DNA of 64,000 nucleotides from Rubripirellula lacrimiformis. GTDB lineage: Bacteria > Planctomycetota > Planctomycetia > Pirellulales > Pirellulaceae. Under the pieces are notes generated by a model. It ran no database searches. It had not been told where the DNA came from and saw only the letters and a list, made by a program, of their open reading frames with translations. Positions 18,501 to 33,500 of this stretch are shown here, one piece after another. Where the stretch lies: positions 682,001 through 746,000 of the forward strand of contig NZ_CP036525.1 in assembly GCF_007741535.1 (NCBI RefSeq). The letters are read 5' to 3'. Positions within the stretch are counted from its first letter, which is position 1. Each line of letters begins with the position of its first letter. The position numbers and the translations under genes were made by a program.

Positions 18501-21500
18501 CCGCCATCGACCACATCATCACCCGCCGATTCGTTCGCGGTGGAGTTCAGGTCGATCAAGATCGCGGTGGTTTCCCACTGGCGTGTGAAGAATTCAACGT
18601 TCTTGAATCCGGATGGCAGCGTGACGCCGCCGAAGACGATCCGGTCGGCTGCCAAAAGTTGATCCGCCAAATCGGTCGGCAATCCAGCCAACCCACCGGG
18701 GCCCATGGGGATGATGTTGGTCACGCGGCCGATCGACTCAGTGATCAGATCTCGGTGCCAAGTCCCGTCGCTGTTCAGTTGCGGCGTGCCATCGGTGCGC
18801 AGGTCACGCAGGATCTGGCCTGCATCGGAAAGAATGAAATCTTGCCCAGCGTCGCCGAATAGCGTGTCGGTTCCCAGTCCGCCGATGATTTCGTCATCAT
18901 CGTCGCCGCCATGAATTTCATCGTCCCCACGCTGGCCATCCAGAACGTCCATCCCGGCGTTGCCGTGGATGATGTCGTCGCCCTGGATCAAGTCGCGATC
19001 GTCAAAGGCTTGGACATCACGAACAACGATCGTATCGAACGGGGCTAGGTAGTTTTCCCAAGTGCCCAACTGTGTGCTGATCAGGATTCGAGAGATCAAT
19101 CCGTTGTCGCCCAGGATCGCATCGCTGTTGGCGTCACCACTGATCGTGTCATTGCCGTCGGCCCCGAAGATCACATTGTGGCCACCGACCAAATCATCTT
19201 GTCCATCGCCACCGTTGATGACGTCGTCGCCTTGTCCGCCGAAGACAAAATCGTCACCTCCGTCGCCGGTGATGATGTCGTTTCCGCCGCCATCGGCCGA
19301 CGTGATGAATCGGCTAATGACGTTGCGATCGGTAGGACGCGAGTAGTCGATTTCGGCGTGGTCGCCAAAAATCACATCATGTCCGCCATCGCCACCAATC
19401 GTGTCGCCAGCGGTCCCGCCGATGATGATGTCGTTGTCGTCACCGCCAAGAATCGTATCAGCATCGCCGAGGGTTGGATCCACGGTGATGATGCGATCAA
19501 CCGAAGTCGCGTCCGTATCAAAGAAGATAAAGTCGATCATTCCGTTGTCGCCCAGAATCACGTCCCGCGAATCGCCGCCGGTGATCGTGTCGCTGCCGCT
19601 GCCGCCAAGCAGAAAGTTGATGGCGTTGCCGGCGGTGATCGTATCGCTGCCGCCAATTGTGTGCGTCTTGGTCGTGATGCTGGTGTGGATTCCGGTCGCC
19701 GGATCAAACACTGCGATCCCTTCATCTCCAACAATGATGTCGGGTGCTGCGTCGCCACCGGCCAACAGCACGTCGTCGCCGGCACCGCCGAACAAAATCT
19801 TTTCGCCATCGCCAGCAGTGATGAAGTCGGTGCTTCCGAACGTGGGTTCGTTGGTTTCGATCCGGGCCAGAATGGCAACGCCGGTTGTTGTGTCGAAATC
19901 GGCTTGTCCACCATCGCCCAGGATGATGTCGTCGCCTGATTCGCCTGCCAGCGGATTCTCGCTGCGGTCGTAGTTCACATAGTCGGTGCCGAAGCCTCCG
20001 AACAGGATGTCGTTGCCGTCGTCGCCCGAAAGTAGATCGTCGCCGCCGGTTTCGGGAGTCTTGGTGCGAACCCGATTGAGTGCACTGGTGACAACGCGAG
20101 CGCTGATGACCACTGCGTCGCGATTGATGGTCCCTGTGTCCCCCAGAATGATGTCGTTCCCGGTTTCGCCGTTGATGTCGTCATTTCCCGCACCACCGAA
20201 GATTTGGTCCGAACTTGCACCGCCGCTGATCACGTCGTTTCCGCCCTGCAGGTCATTGACCGTCAGAATCAAGTTGGCATCACGAACGATCCCGTCGGTC
20301 TGGTCTTCTGGAAACGTCGAAATTCGATACTCACTGGTCAAGTCCAATGACTGGGTGAACTCGGGCGAGATCATCAGGGAGGTTGCGTCGTTGCCCGTGA
20401 TTAGCCGTGGCTTTTCCAGGTACCCCGTTCCGTTGTTGATGTCGACGTAAAGTCCAGCGAGTCCAATGTCGAAATCATCGGCCAATGGGAACGCGGCGCT
20501 GGCGTCCCGTAACGTGGTCGAAACGCCAAAGTCACCGGTCGCACTGCCCAGAATCGGTTCCGGAGCACTTCCTAATCGGGTGACGATTCGCGGGTTGCCA
20601 AACTCGTCGTCTTTGCCAAAGAAATCGACCCGCCCTTCATCTCCGAACAGGATGTCTTCGCCGGCACCGCCGATGATCGTGTCGTTGCCTTGTCCGCCGA
20701 AGACGACGATTCCACGGTTCGATGCGCTGGCGTCGATGATGTCGTCGCCACCTTGCGTATTGATCGCGATCGCGCCGTCGGCCGCGTTGGTGACGACATA
20801 GGTGTCGCCGATGGTTGGCAATTCAGCCCACAGCCCGTCGATGCTTAGCGTGTCTGCGGTATTGCCCAGGATCGTTCGCGTTTGGACCGTTCCGACCGAA
20901 TTGGTCAGCGTGACTTCGTAGCCTGCCAAGCCGTTGTCGGATCCGAACGACGCGCCGGTGTCAACTAAGTTCGCAAACGCGGTGGGGGTTGGATTCGATC
21001 CGCCGGTGGTCGTGCCTGTAAATGAGACTTCGTCGTCGTGGTTCACTGCGACGTTCACGACGTCGCCTTGACGGTTCGTCGGTGCCCAGAAGACATCGTT
21101 GCCGGTGTTCAAAAACGTCCATGTTTGGAAGCTTTCGTCTTTGTCCGGTGTGGCGACATCATCGCCGCGGCTATGAGTGCCAAGGACTTGGAAATCGTTG
21201 TTGCCGCTGCCCAAATCAATCTGCAGCACTTCCAGGTTGCCATAGCGGATGCCGCCGGCTTGCAAGCGGCCGCCAATTGCAATGTCGGGACCCATGTTCA
21301 GCCCCCAGATGCGGTTCGCGGTCAGATAGCCGGTGCTGTCGGCGGGACTGTCCTCGTCGTGAACGAACATGAAATCGACCGAGTCGGATTCGTCCACAAA
21401 GAAGTTCAGGCTCTCGGACGTGATCGCGTAACTTTTCACCAACGCTTGGCGGCTTCCAAAGCTTTCGTTGATCGTCAGCGAAATCTTTCCATCAACGATT

Positions 21501-24500
21501 GTGGCGTCGGTGATCAATCGGAAACGCCCAACCAATGGATCCTTGGAACTGCCGACGGTTGCGGTCGGGAATTCGGCCTGCCAATCCACCGTCGGCTCCG
21601 TCGCAACGACCTCGATCGTGTTCCCGATCAGAATCCCCACGTTGCTTAGATCCGACGCGATCCCGATGCCGGCCAACTCGATCGCCGTCAGCGTTTGCAG
21701 CGTGACGTTGGTATCAGCGATCGAATCCACATCGCCGGTGCGTTCTTTGACGTTCGTTTCGCCAGGTAACAATTCGGGCTGGCCCAGTCCTTCTAGCGAT
21801 CCGTCGCCGCCGCCACCGTCGATGATGACCGGCCCCAGGATCTCGCTGACCGTGTTGGGACCGTTGGCGAATACTTTGGTGTCACCACCGTCGACTTTCG
21901 CATCATCAATGGCTCGCACGCCGATGCGAACGGGTTGGTCCCAATTGGTTTCATTGAACGTGACGATCAAGTTTTCCGGATTCGATGGGTCGACGGCGAC
22001 CCGGTCGGATGGCAACCCGTCCAGGTTGTAGACCTCGACTTGCTGGGCGTCGGTGCGAACGCCTCCGGTTCGAGTCGTTTTGGTGATTTCGGGTGTGATC
22101 GTGATCTGTACGATGCCGGTTCCGTTGCCGCTGCCGTCATCGGGTCGGCCCGTCAACACGACTTCATATTCGTCCAACGCGAAAGATTCGATCAGCGTTC
22201 GACTGACGATGAGTTCGACGGGCGTCACGGAGTTGGTCAGCGTGTAGGTGCCGGTCTGCGTTTCGAATCCCTGTGCCGATACGTACACGACACCATCGCT
22301 GGTTGGGGTGAAGGTGATCCGCGAGTTCTGGTCGACACCGGGTGTGATGTCGTCGTTGCTGTCGATCAAGATGCCGCTGGAATCCAGCAACCGCAGGAAC
22401 GGATTGGTTAGCGATCCCGACCCAACTAAGTCAAACGTGTATGCGTTGCCCGCCGAAACATCGACGGCGTACCAGTCCTGGTCACCGGACGAATTGATTT
22501 CGTTGACGGTCGAACCGGGGGCCTGCAAGCGAGCCGGCGTGGATATGGACGCGGGGATGTCCGACAAAAAGCTAGATGTCAGCGTGTAAGTGCCGGTTCG
22601 GTTGAAATAGCCGGCCGCGGCCAGAACATAGTTGCCCGTCGTCTGCGGTGTGAATGCAATGCTTGAATTGAGGCCAACCCCGCTGTCGTCGTTGGCGGCC
22701 AGAATGCGACCGCTATTGTCGTGCAGGTACAAGTACGGATCGGGAAGCGTGCCAGCCCCGGTGTGAGATCCTTCAAGTGAAAACTGGTAGGTCGCACCGG
22801 CGACCAATTGGATCGCATGATTTTCGCGTGCAAACTGGGTAGCGATGTTGCCGGTCACACTGCCGAAGGTGGACAGCCCGGTGGGGACTTCGTTGGACAA
22901 CGTCAGTTTGCTGGTGTTGTCAACTTGGACGCTCCAAAATTGATCGATGCTAATGGTCGTCGCGGTGTTGCCTGTGATCGTCGCGGTCTGGCCCAAACCA
23001 GTCCCGTCGGCCACCGTCACGATGCGACCGACCAATGAATCGTTGCTGAAGTTTGTGCCAGAGACTTCAATCGCCATGAACGATGCGGCACCCTCGACAA
23101 CGTCCGTGGATCCGCCACTCTCGCGAACCAAAACGGTCGGTGCGTCGGCGTCGCTGATGCGAACCAAAATTGGCTGCGTGAACGTGGCGTCAAAGCCGGC
23201 ATCGGTAAATTGGTAGGTGACATGTAAGTCGCTGCCCAGAACCCTGGCGAAATCGTCGCCAGCACGGAACACGATCTTGTTCGAAACCGATTCCCAGGCC
23301 GGCATCGCCGGTGTTCCCGGATGGGTGGATGCGTCGTATGCCGATAGGGTTTGCCCGTTGTAGACCACCGCTGCGATGGACGACGGTTGGTGGCTTAGAC
23401 CGACGAATTCAACAGGTTCGTTGATCGGAATCACAAAGTTGTCGGTGTGCGTAACCGATTGATCGACATCCGCAGATGTCGTCACCATCGTGATCAAGGA
23501 GGTGTGGAACCCTTCGCGAATCAAATCATGGAGCGCCGTGACACGAACGGTCTGGTACGTGTTCCAATTCGTTGTCGTGAAGTTCAATTGGTTGGTGGGG
23601 ATCGGCGAAGAGTCCAAGTTCTGAAGCGACAGTTGAATGCCGTCGTATTCCAGCGTCACCGTGACACTGGATGTCGGTTGTCGCGAAAGCCGAACCTGAA
23701 CAACTTCTTGCTCGCCCAGATGGTCTCCGTCACCGCCTTCGATCACCGCAGTAACGGTGTCGAAATCTTCGGATACCGAACCGGCGACTGCGGAATCGAA
23801 TGCCTTGGTCTGGTCGACGATCAATCCGGCCTCGTCGTTGTCGTTGACTTCCACCCCAACACTGGCAACGGCCAATCCGTCATAACGCGCGATCCGATAT
23901 AGGCTTTCGCCCGCAACGGGATCCGTGCGCCAACCACCGTTCAGAATCAGTGTCGTGCTATTGATCGATGCGATCACCAATCGTTGCTGTCCAGCACCCG
24001 GTCCGCCAACGATCTCTAGCGTCGCACCACGCAGTCCCTCGGGGCCGAATGCGGGATCGTCGAAGTTCACGCTGGTGTCTGTGAACGTTGTTCGCGTGTC
24101 CAGTTCGGCGGGGAAACTTGGATCGACGGGCAACCCCGTCGGCGTTTCATCAATGCCGGTGACCTTGCCGATCAGCGAGTCGTCGATGCGGATTTGATAC
24201 TGGCTGTTTCCATCGGGAACATCACCAACATTCCAGCCGCGATCCAGCGTCAGGCTTAGATCTCGCAGCACACCCTTGTTGAAATCTGCGGTCGCGGCAT
24301 TCACAGTGAACTGCAAACCGTACGACAACGACGAAGATCCGTAGTGAGCATCGAAATTGTTGACGTGCGCCGATGCGGTGAAGGTCAGGTTGATTTGCCC
24401 ATCATCCACGATGGTTTGCAGTTCAGCCTGCGATAGTTCGATCGAGGCCGTCATCTGCTGATAGAAACGTCCGTCCAAACCACTGAACAAGACGGCCCGG

Positions 24501-27500
24501 TCGATCCCGTCGATCGTGGCGGTCAAGTTTTCGCCGGAGTAATCGAAGTCACCCGAGACAAATAGGCGTAGGGTGGCACCGGAAGTGACGTCGACCTTTT
24601 GGTTGCCTTCGGTTAAATCGAGTGCAAACGAGGCCGGGCGACTCGTGTAGATGCCAGTTTGTGAACCCGTCAGTGCGATGACTCCATCGGCCCCCGTGAT
24701 GAAGCGGCTTTGGCCGGTGCCCAATCCGTCCACCATCGTGACTTGGCGGCCCAGAAGATCGTCCGCAGTATCAAGGAATGGATTCAGCGGATCCAACGGG
24801 TCCGTGATTGCAATCGTTGCATTGGCGGCGGCCAGTGGATGGCCGGTCAACGGTGCGCCGTCCAGATCGATGGAGAACGTGCTGGTCGTGTCGGGGACTC
24901 CTGCACCGGCCAGCCATGACCGATCCACGCTTAGAACCATGTTCCCGTCCACCAAGCGAGCGCCAAGAATCCGTCGGTCTTGAATGGTGCTTTCGTCGGC
25001 CGAGGTGACGCGAATGCTTTCGCCCAGGAACTCGTAGAACGGACGATCGGTGTCGATCGTGATCGTCGGGCTCCCGTTGACCGAAATCGGGTTGCCTTCG
25101 ATGCTGGAATTGGCGGACACGACCAAGTGATTGATGACGCCGGATTGTTGGCCTTCGGAGGCATCGTCGTTGTACGTGAAGTTGACGCTTTGTGACAATT
25201 CGGGACGCGTGAATAGTCGACCAGTGTCTACCTGCACCGCATTGTCTGCTCGCATTTCGACGCGTTGCGGGATCTGCCAATTGTCGGCGGTGAAGCGCAG
25301 CGTGACGACCGACCCATCCGCCTTTTCGTCCGCGCCCGGTGCAGGACTGGTCAATCGGAATGCGAATGCACCGACCTCGCGGCGATCGGGACTCGGCAGC
25401 GGGGCCAATGCCTTTACCAGCACGTCAAAGCCCAACAGGGGTGCCCGCGACAACAAGACTTCATAGAAATCGATCAGCGAAGAATCCGATGATGCGGTTT
25501 CGCTGATGATGCTGGATCCGCCGCTGGGGCGAATCACCACGAATGGTTCGTCGTTGTCGGCAACGTTGGCTGAAACGCCGTATACCTTCAGATCTTCGTA
25601 ACGCACATCATTTGAAAACGTGACGCTATTGGTCACGATACCGCTGTGCCCCTTCAAGTCATTGCTGACCACCGGCGGTGTGTCGCCCGACGCATTGAAT
25701 GTGTCATCGCCCAATCCGCCGAACAGTTCTGTGATGAATGTTTCGTTGGTGCTTTGCAAATAAAAGCGATCGTTTCCTTCGGCCCCGTCGACTCGCAACG
25801 ATTCAATGTTTGTAAAGTTGATCGTCAGTCCGGCACCATACACACCCGTATTGGCGATCACAAAATCGTCGCCGAATTCGGTTCCGATCACGGTGAGTGT
25901 GTCGAAGCCGTCGCCGCCGTTGATATTGACCGGTGCATTGACCGCGTACTGGACAAGGTCAGCACCCGCACCACCGGTGATGTCTGTCCGTTCACGTTCG
26001 GGCTCGCGAGAACCGACCAGTGCGAAGGCGCGGACTTCGAAATTGTCATCGCCTGCATCGCCATTGAGTGACAGAACCGCCTTGTTATGAAAGACCACAA
26101 ACCGGTCGCTACCCAGACCACCGTTGATCGTCATCGGCGCGCTGATGCCGTTGGACAGGAATCCACGGGTGGTTTCAATCGTCGCGAAGACATCATCCAC
26201 CGACACGTTGGCGTCGACTTGATTGCGTTCGCTGCGGAACAGTTGCCCGATCTGGAACGTGTCGTTGCCTTCTTCGCCGTTGATCGTCACTTCCGCCGAT
26301 GTGTCATCCACGGCGAACCGGTCATCACCAACGCCGCCGTTGACAATGATGCGTTCGACACCCAAGTAGTTGATCCGTTGGACCGATGGGTCGTAACCGG
26401 CATCGTCCGATGCATGATCGGGATCCGAAAGCATCGCGACAAAGGCGTTGGCACCACTGACGCTGGCACGCAGCAAGAATTGGTCGGCCCCAAGGGTTCC
26501 GTTGGCGACAAAAATGTCGGTGTCTTCGGCCGGCCCGCTATCGATCACCTGGATGAACGAGACGGCTTTTCCGGCAACGAAAAATAATTGATAGGTGTCG
26601 TCGCCTGCATCGCCATCGACGATGTCATTGCCGTCGCGGACGTTCAGCAGATCGTCGCCGTCGCCCCCTTTGACACGATCGCTGGCCGCACCACCGTCAA
26701 GCGAGTCGTTTCCGGCCGCCCCATTGATCGTATCGTTGTGTTGTTCGCCGAACAGTTCGTCATTGCCGTCGCCGCCATCGATGGTGTCGTTGCCCAGTCC
26801 ACCATAGATCACGTCGTCGCCGTCGCCGCCTTCGATGATGTCCGCGCCGCGACCACCTTCGATGCGGTCACGTTGGGCACCGCCACGAAGCGTGTCGCGT
26901 CCGACGTTGCCCAGTACGATGTCGATGCCGTTTCCGCCGTCGATCGTGTCGGATCCTGTGCCGCCGTCGATCACATCGTCTCCGTCGCCACCGTCAATTT
27001 CATCGTCATCACGCCACCCACGGATGATGTCGCGATCGTTGCCGCCGGAGATCGTGTCGCGTCCATCACCGCCGAACAGAATGTCCAAACCGGCTTCGCC
27101 AAGGATCCAATCGTTTCCCAGCCCGCCGTCGATCAGGTCGTTGCCGTCGCCGCCACGCAAGGTGTCGTTTCCGCGTCCGCCGACCAAAATGTCGTTCCCG
27201 CCGCCACCGGAGTAATTGACCGGAATCGTTACGCTATCCATCGTCAACAGCATGTCGTCACCGAGGCCGCCGGTCGCCAAAATGCTAGAGATGTTGGTGA
27301 ACTGCTGCGAGTATCCGTTGCCCGAAACGGTGATGTTCTGACGCCCGTTGCTATCCGGTGCACTGGCCGCGCCAATGTAGCGCACATTGTTGGCGCCCCC
27401 ATCCAGAGCCAAAGTTAGGCTGTCACCGGCGACCGTTCCCAGGCTTGTAAACCCGACCGTTTTGAACGTGATTGGGATGGTGAAGCCGATCGTGATCACG

Positions 27501-30500
27501 TTGATCCGAGCACTGAAAAGCTTCTTCGAAATTTTCAGTCCCAATGGTGGTGACTTCTGTGACAGGAAGATGCCAACGGTGACCACTGCGAACACATCGG
27601 CACGCACTTCAATCCGGATTCCGTTGTCAAACGCGTCGACTCCGTCACCGTCATAGGTGCGGTCGGTGTCGTTTACGGTATAGTCGGTCAACGCATCAAA
27701 CTCGTAGGCACGAATTCGTCCGTCGTCATTGGGATCGGTAAAGTTCAAATCTTGACCGACGAATAGTGCTAGTTCGAAGCCAGCCGATGCGGATATGAAT
27801 TCGGCAAGCGCTCCGCCAAAGACCACGCGGAACGGGTCGACTTCAATGCCCATGCCGATCCCACCCAGGATCCGCACCTGTGGTTCGTCGGATCGTGTTT
27901 GCGCACCTTTGGCGCCCAAGCCCGTTCCCGCGCTGGATTGGTTTCCTGCGCCGACGCTGACGTTTCCGATGGCGCTAGGGTTGGGTTCGACGCCTTCGTA
28001 GTCATCAAAGTAGAATCCGTTGATGATGTCTGCCGGATTTCCGGTGATCCCGTACTGCTGCAATCCGGTGGTATCCATCGCAAACGCATAGTCCGCTTTG
28101 GCTTCGAAGGCGATGGACAAGAACGGAACAGCGTACTTCGCCCGGTCCAATGGCCGTCCTACGAAGATTCCCACCAAGCCGCTGCCGGTCAACGTTTTTA
28201 GCACCTTTTCCCAACTCAACGGGAACATCTGGTACAGACGCAAAGACAGTTCCGGTGTGCTGTACGTCAGCAGGTTGCTGTCGCTTTCGCTTTGTCCGTT
28301 GAAACGGGTTTGTCCAAGCAGCAGACCAAACGAATGCTCCAAGATCGGCAACTTGATCGGCTCGATGGTGACATCGGGCAACGTTCCTAGGCCGCTGAAT
28401 GTCGGCAGGCTGGCGTCCAACAGTCCGCCAAAACCGCTGACCTTATCGAAGCCGGGCAACAGCTGGGTCGTCACAAAGCTTTGTGCTGCGTCACGGGCGG
28501 TGCTGGTGCGATCACGAGCGATTCCAGCGATCTGGCCCAGAATCGTACCCTGTCGATCTCCGTTGGCATCCACGATGACAATCTCGGCGCCCGCAGACTT
28601 GGTGATCGTTTCGGTGGTTGTAAATCCAGGGCCTTCAATCGTCAGGACCGTGTCGGACACGGATGCCACGACGTAAATCCCATCGTTCGCGCCGCCGCTC
28701 ACTTCGAACCGGTCTCCTGCTTTGAACCCGGCTGAGTTCCAAGTCTGCACGTTCGATTTTAGCGACGCATTGTGGGTCCCCGAGGCGAGCGCCGGAACAA
28801 TGCTGCGGGCCTTCAGGGTCAATTGGTTGGTAGCAACGCTGGTGATTTCATAGTCGCCGCTCATCGCCCCCGCACCCGTGATGGACAGGGCATCACCGGA
28901 AACGAATCCAGTGGTGTCAAATCCAGAGGCCGAAACGAAGACCGTCAAACCAAAGGGTCCGCTGGAGAAATTCAGGGAACCGTCGTGCGATGCATTGGAT
29001 CGTGTGATCGTCGTGCCATCGAACACCAGATCGGGGCTGCCTGTCGATCGCATCGGCGCGTCGCTTAGTTTCCCCAGTTCGCGTTCGTTGTTGGTGGCTC
29101 CGCTTAGCAACGACGCAATGCTGCGACGACCGGAAGACGAACGAGCTGCGGTGGCATCGATTTGGAAACTGCCAAGATCGATCCAGGATTCGCCGGTCAA
29201 CTTTTGGATTGGGACCAAAGTCATATCGTCGAATTCGCCCGATCCACCCAACAGGTCTGCCAGGAATTCGCCGATCACGTCTCGTTCGAATGGCTTGCCA
29301 CCGTTAGCGAGTGCTCGCAGTGCAATCACGGCTCCCGTGAAGTCGCCCGTTTCGGCCTTGCCGCCAAATGCCGAGGGCGCGTCGGCGTAGGTGGTTGTGT
29401 CGAAGATCAACGACAGGATCGGCAAGGCTTCGCTTTGCAGAAACACCATAATCGGATCGACCGCTTCCAATGCCACGCTGGTGCGAGTGATGGTGGGGCC
29501 CAAGAAATCTCGGACGAAACCAGTCAGTTCGAACTGCACCTTGTTGAAAGCGATGCTGGGGGGGCTGAGTTCGGTCAGCAAAGATGCATCCACCCCCCAA
29601 TCCCATCCGGTGACGTCCAGTTGCATGCGATAGGGAGGGAACGCGGCGCCCTCAGGTAGGTCGGTTTGCAAGAGCAGCGACAGATCATGGACGACGAACT
29701 CGCCACCGGATTTTTCAGTGATCGTCATTAGGTTCGGCAGAGGGTTCGCCGTGAAGCCGTCGACCGGGCGAATCGGAAACGGTGATTCTGAAATCAAATC
29801 ATTCAACGACAGTCGGGCGTTTCCGCCGATGACCGATGGATCAATCAGGTCGACGGTGAACGTGCCGCTGATCACTGATGGAACCGCGTTTTGGTTTTGA
29901 ATCCGGAAGGGCAGGGTGCCCATACGGGCGGCAAGTCCGGTTGTCTGATCGCTTCGGATGAACGCGGATCCACTGGTTTCATTGACCAACACGGAATCCA
30001 CCGAAATGGTCTTTCCTGAATTGCTGATCGCGATGATTTTGAAGTCGCCATTGTTGGACGATGTTCCGGTCACCGAGACGATGTCGCCTAAGCGAAATCC
30101 GTCGTTTCGCCAGTCGCCGGTGGATCGCGTGATCGTGTCCGGATTGTCGACCAGTTCCGTCACCGGCGCGATACCCGTGAATTCGGGGAACGTGTAGGTT
30201 CGACTTTCCACCGCGTCGCTGAATGTTAGCGACGGACGCTCGGTTTGCGAAATATGCTGAACCGTGACGTGGACGCCGCTGACGGGGCCTTCCGGAGACA
30301 CGCGGTCACTTGCCAATGCGGTCGGAACGAACGCATCATCGGTCGCTTCCAGTGTCAGTGTTCGTCCGTCGGAATCGATCTCGCGAACGATGTACCGACC
30401 GTCATTTGCACCCGAACCGGCAACCGTGATGATGTGGCCCGCCTGAAAACCATCTAGCGTCCAGTTGCCGCGTTCGCGAACCATCGTGGGTCGATCGTCG

Positions 30501-33500
30501 GCCGGGTTGGCGAACGTCAATCGCGGGTCGCCTGTCATCGAGACCGTGGACGTTGGCAGCCCCACGTCCAACGTGATCTCCAAATCCGCCATCGAATCCA
30601 CATCGATGTAAACGCCATCGGCGATGCTGATCCCGACGGCCAGTGGCAGATCGAATCCGAATTGTACGTCGGCCAACGCATCGATCTGCAAACCGAGCCC
30701 CGGCAGCAACAGGTCCAAATCGACCGGTGCATCAAGCGATTGCGGTGACGCCGCCAAGTGCATGTTGTATTCGACGCCCACGACAAGTTCGCGTCCGCCG
30801 ACGGTGATCGATTGATTGATCACCGTGACATCGTCAATGTTGACGATGGAATCGCCCGACGATGGATCGTTCTGCAGCCAATTGAATCCGCCGGGACCAA
30901 AGGCGTCAAAGAACGATTGGCGGATCGATTCGGCAGAGATGGAACTGCCGTACAAATTCAAATTGTCAAAGACCGAATCACGCATCTGAGTCAGGAAGTC
31001 GGCCGCATCGGCTAGCTGATCGCGGACCAGCGGAAGATCCTGGCCCAACAAGGCCACATCCAACGCTTCGTCTAGTTTGGTGAACAGGTCGTAGTAACCG
31101 AGCTTGAAACCTTCCATCGAATCGGCGAACGAAAAATTTTGCGTCAAGGTTTCGAACGTCGGCCATTGGTTACTGCCGCCGACCAAGTTCGTGGTCAGCG
31201 TGCTGTTGCCGATGGGTGTCTGAACATCATCGATCGAAACCGAAATGCTGGGCAGTGTGTTGGGCGCGTCGTTGGGGATGACCTGTTGAGGAAACGCCAA
31301 GTCAAAGGTCGCATCCAGATTGCCGCTGATCGAGACGCTGGTGATGTTGCCGTCACCTGCCGATAGGATTGCCGACGCAATGGCAACGTTGTTTTCCAGG
31401 TTCACTGCATACGTCGCGGGCGCGGTGGACGTTGTCTCGCTTCCATCAGCGTCCAAAATGAACGATCCCGTCAATACTTCGACAGGGATACTGCCCAGCA
31501 ACGTAGTGAATCGAAGTGAATCGTCGTTGATGGCGCGAAGTTCGAACGAAGCTTCTGTTCCTGATCCCGTCGCACTGTCACCGACCAAGAACGCGGCAGG
31601 GGTGGCAGGGGTGGAAAGGTCGATGCCCAATTGAACCAACACGGATCCGTCGGCGGTGACATCGGCGGGGCTGGTGCGAAGGGTATCGACAATTGCTGCA
31701 ACCTTTTGCAGTCCCAGCGTCTCGCGATCGAGTCCCAATTTGGTCAGGTCTAGCGATACGGGAACGGTTGTCGAAATGGCATCCAGGTTCAGGTCTAGAT
31801 CGATCTGCAACTCGCTTGTCGCCGCGTCAAATTTCAGCCCTGCGGTCAATGTGGCGCCATCGATGGGGGCAGACAACGCGGCGTTCAATTCTTGCAGCGA
31901 ACCGGGGCGAATGTCATCGGGAAGATCTCGCAGTTCCTGTACCCGCGCCTTGAACGCGTCGCCAAAGGTGAACAGGTCGCCCAGGCTGGACGACAGTCCC
32001 GGCAGACGGCTGGCCAGTTCTGATTGAGTTTGCAGGGTCAGCAAGTAGTCGCCAGCCGATTCCAGATAGTCGAACACGTCATCGACTGACAGTTCTTCGG
32101 TGGCGATCAGCAACTTTTGCACATCGTCGGTACTGCCCAGCATTGCGGTGACGGTTTCGACGTTGTCGCGGACGTTGTATAAGTCGGCGATTGCGACCGT
32201 TACGCCGGTGTTCAATCCCGCACTGACGCCGTCCACCGATGGTTCGGGGCGAACGTCGAAGCGAACATCCAAGGGGTTGTCAAAGGAGACTTCGTTCCCG
32301 ACCAACCAGATGAATGGGGCAGCCAGACCTGTCCACAGCTGACTGAGATTGGCAGGTTGCAACGTCAGCGATGTTGCCAAATTGGAACTTGCCGCGTCGA
32401 TTTCCAAGTTCGTGAAGTCGACCGAAAGAGGCCCATGCATGCCGGTTCCGCTGCCGCCGGTGCTGGCTAGTCCAACCTCGAATTGGATGGTGGGCGTGAC
32501 ACTTTCGGAAAAGCCCAAGTGGGCGGCGGCGGTGTCGCCGTGCAACGCCTGGCCGCCAATGATTTTGTAGGGCGATTTCAGCTCGATTACGAATTCGTCG
32601 GCAAGTTCGTCGTCGACGGGTGATGTGAAGTCGACGTTGTTGTTCGTTGACACCGACAGCCCCAAGTCCTCGACAACAGAACTTCCCACGCCGTTTGTGA
32701 TCGTAAAGGTCGACAGGGTTGTGCCATCGGATCGGCCAATCAACGATACCGTTCGACTGCTGGGATCAATGATCGAATCAAAAAGTTCACGACCAACCAG
32801 TGCATCGCGAGCCGCGTCGACGATGCGATCGGCGACGTCTTCGATGGTTTGCAAAGCGGGGGCTGCATCCAAGTCGACACCAAAACTGGTGAAGCCGTCC
32901 ATCATCAACACCGTGATGTCAGGAGCGCTTGATTGGTTGGTGCGTAGGACGATGCCGCCGCTTCCGTCAAATAGCAAGGCGTCGGCGGATGTGTTCTGAT
33001 CGTCTGCCCCACCACCCAGACCCAGGCCCTGTTTCGCTCCTGAATCGTTCAGCGATTCGACGGTGATCGTGGCGCCACCGTCGGTTCGGTCGACCAGCAC
33101 GATGCCGTCGCCCAAAATTTGCACGTCGAATTGCCAATCGTCAGCGAACGACGAACTGGATGCTACCGACAATCCTGTGTCCACCGCAGCGGCTTTGGTC
33201 GTTTCGATCAAATCGCCTAGCGACACGATCGAATGATCGATTCGATAGACGCTGGCGCCGTTCAAATTGACTTGTTTCGCCGATCCGTGAAGGCCCAGTG
33301 ATGACGCGGCTGTTCCCGATACCGCAAACGTAGGCGAACTCGACACTTCGCTAGGATCGATCAACGATAACGTGCCTCGGGTCGAATCCAGAGTTGCGAA
33401 CCCGTCCAGCCGATTGATGGACTCGCCCGACGGTGCGACGGAGGTTCCTGCCACGGCGGCTGATGCTTCAATTGCTTCGACGACTTCGCCCAGGGTGACG

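Noticed and set aside
19178-19939. Plus-strand 253-codon frame
   Set aside because: Same effect: antisense to RTX block 2, repetitive and without any recognisable domain.
26600-27215. Regular DNA repeats as a possible CRISPR array
   Set aside because: The repeats are 27-bp coding units (nine codons) without unique spacers, fully explained by the RTX nonapeptides.
26588-27418. Plus-strand 276-codon frame rich in Ile, Val, Ala and Asp
   Set aside because: It is exactly antisense to RTX block 1. The repeated GGxGxD codons lack stops on the opposite strand, which produces long artificial frames.
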